Source: Taenia hydatigena (Eukaryota > Platyhelminthes > Cestoda > Cyclophyllidea > Taeniidae). Taken from it: a stretch of 64,000 nucleotides of DNA. Position 1 is the first letter of the stretch; each line of letters opens with the position of its first letter. This document shows positions 63,672-64,000 of the stretch, piece after piece. The notes beneath the pieces are model-generated. The model was not told where the DNA came from. It saw only the letters and a program-made list of their open reading frames with translations, and ran no database searches. Both the position numbers and the translations under genes were made by a program. The stretch is from the NCBI GenBank assembly GCA_036345935.2, contig JADWOT020000001.1, positions 16,050,828 through 16,114,827 on the forward strand, written 5' to 3'.

Positions 63672-64000
63672 TGCAGTTCGTGAACAAAGAGGTGGGAAAC
63701 GTGAACTGAGATAAGTATCAAAGGCGACTTGAACGGCATCCAACTGTGAGTTAATGTAATTTCTCACCTATTGTGTCTTTCTTAGCCCACAATCAACGAA
63801 TTTGTGTGTATATTAAATGTACGCGTACAATACGATTAATTCGACCTGACCTGTAGATTTCCCTTGTCTTCTTTTGTTGCTCTCATGTGTGCGTTGCAGA
63901 GTCTGTATTCACCTCTTCTACTTTATTGGACCTCACTGACAAAGAAGGGAACACGGATATGACAGACGTTAGGAGGGACGCGTTTATTATAAAAATCGCA
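63672..64000. other. No supported feature
   Basis: Flank of the HSP70 pseudogene up to the window end. No ORF or repeat recognised. Confidence 0.4.

Overview
The window looks like animal nuclear DNA that is gene-poor and full of decayed duplicates. There are no operons, no ribosome-binding-site-spaced genes and no dense ORFs. The pieces that can be recognised are eukaryotic: a histone H2A body with a metazoan-type histone 3' stem-loop, a broken cytosolic HSP70, a tRNA-Ser relic, TATA boxes and GT-AG splice signals. A flatworm, and specifically a tapeworm, is my best guess. It rests on short introns and on the known expansion and decay of hsp70 in tapeworm genomes. It is an inference from style, not a proof.

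Layout. 1-7.6 kb: a degenerate paralogous block (1141-4900) that recurs in the same orientation at 47399-51520. To its left is a ~1 kb segment whose paralog at 46377-47430 lies in the opposite orientation and is bounded by 32-bp inverted repeats. Copies of two dispersed repeat families follow. 7.6-14.6 kb: no convincing genes. 14.6-26.4 kb: a minus-strand exon with a partner at 55.0 kb, a broken two-exon gene at 15.9-16.9 kb, a GC-rich exon candidate at 18.5 kb, a tRNA-Ser pseudogene at 19.9 kb, and the intact sister of the two-exon gene at 24.7-25.7 kb. 26.4-38 kb: weak exon candidates, a degenerate coding stretch and one full-length dispersed repeat. 38-41 kb: the H2A pseudogene with its 3' processing signals and, 2 kb downstream, a promoter-like cluster of CCAAT and CRE sites. 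44-46.3 kb: microsatellites and a head-to-head repeat pair. 46.4-51.5 kb: the second copy of the duplicated block, including a small TATA-driven secreted-protein ORF. 55-61.8 kb: short repeats and a pair of related coding fragments. 61.9-63.7 kb: the HSP70 pseudogene.

The only coding units that look possibly functional are the two-exon 280-residue protein on the minus strand at 24747-25695 and the 74-residue secreted protein at 50339-50563. Neither belongs to a family I recognise. The rest is mainly a record of segmental duplication, local inversion and decay. All homology calls were made by eye, so coordinates of repeat boundaries are approximate.
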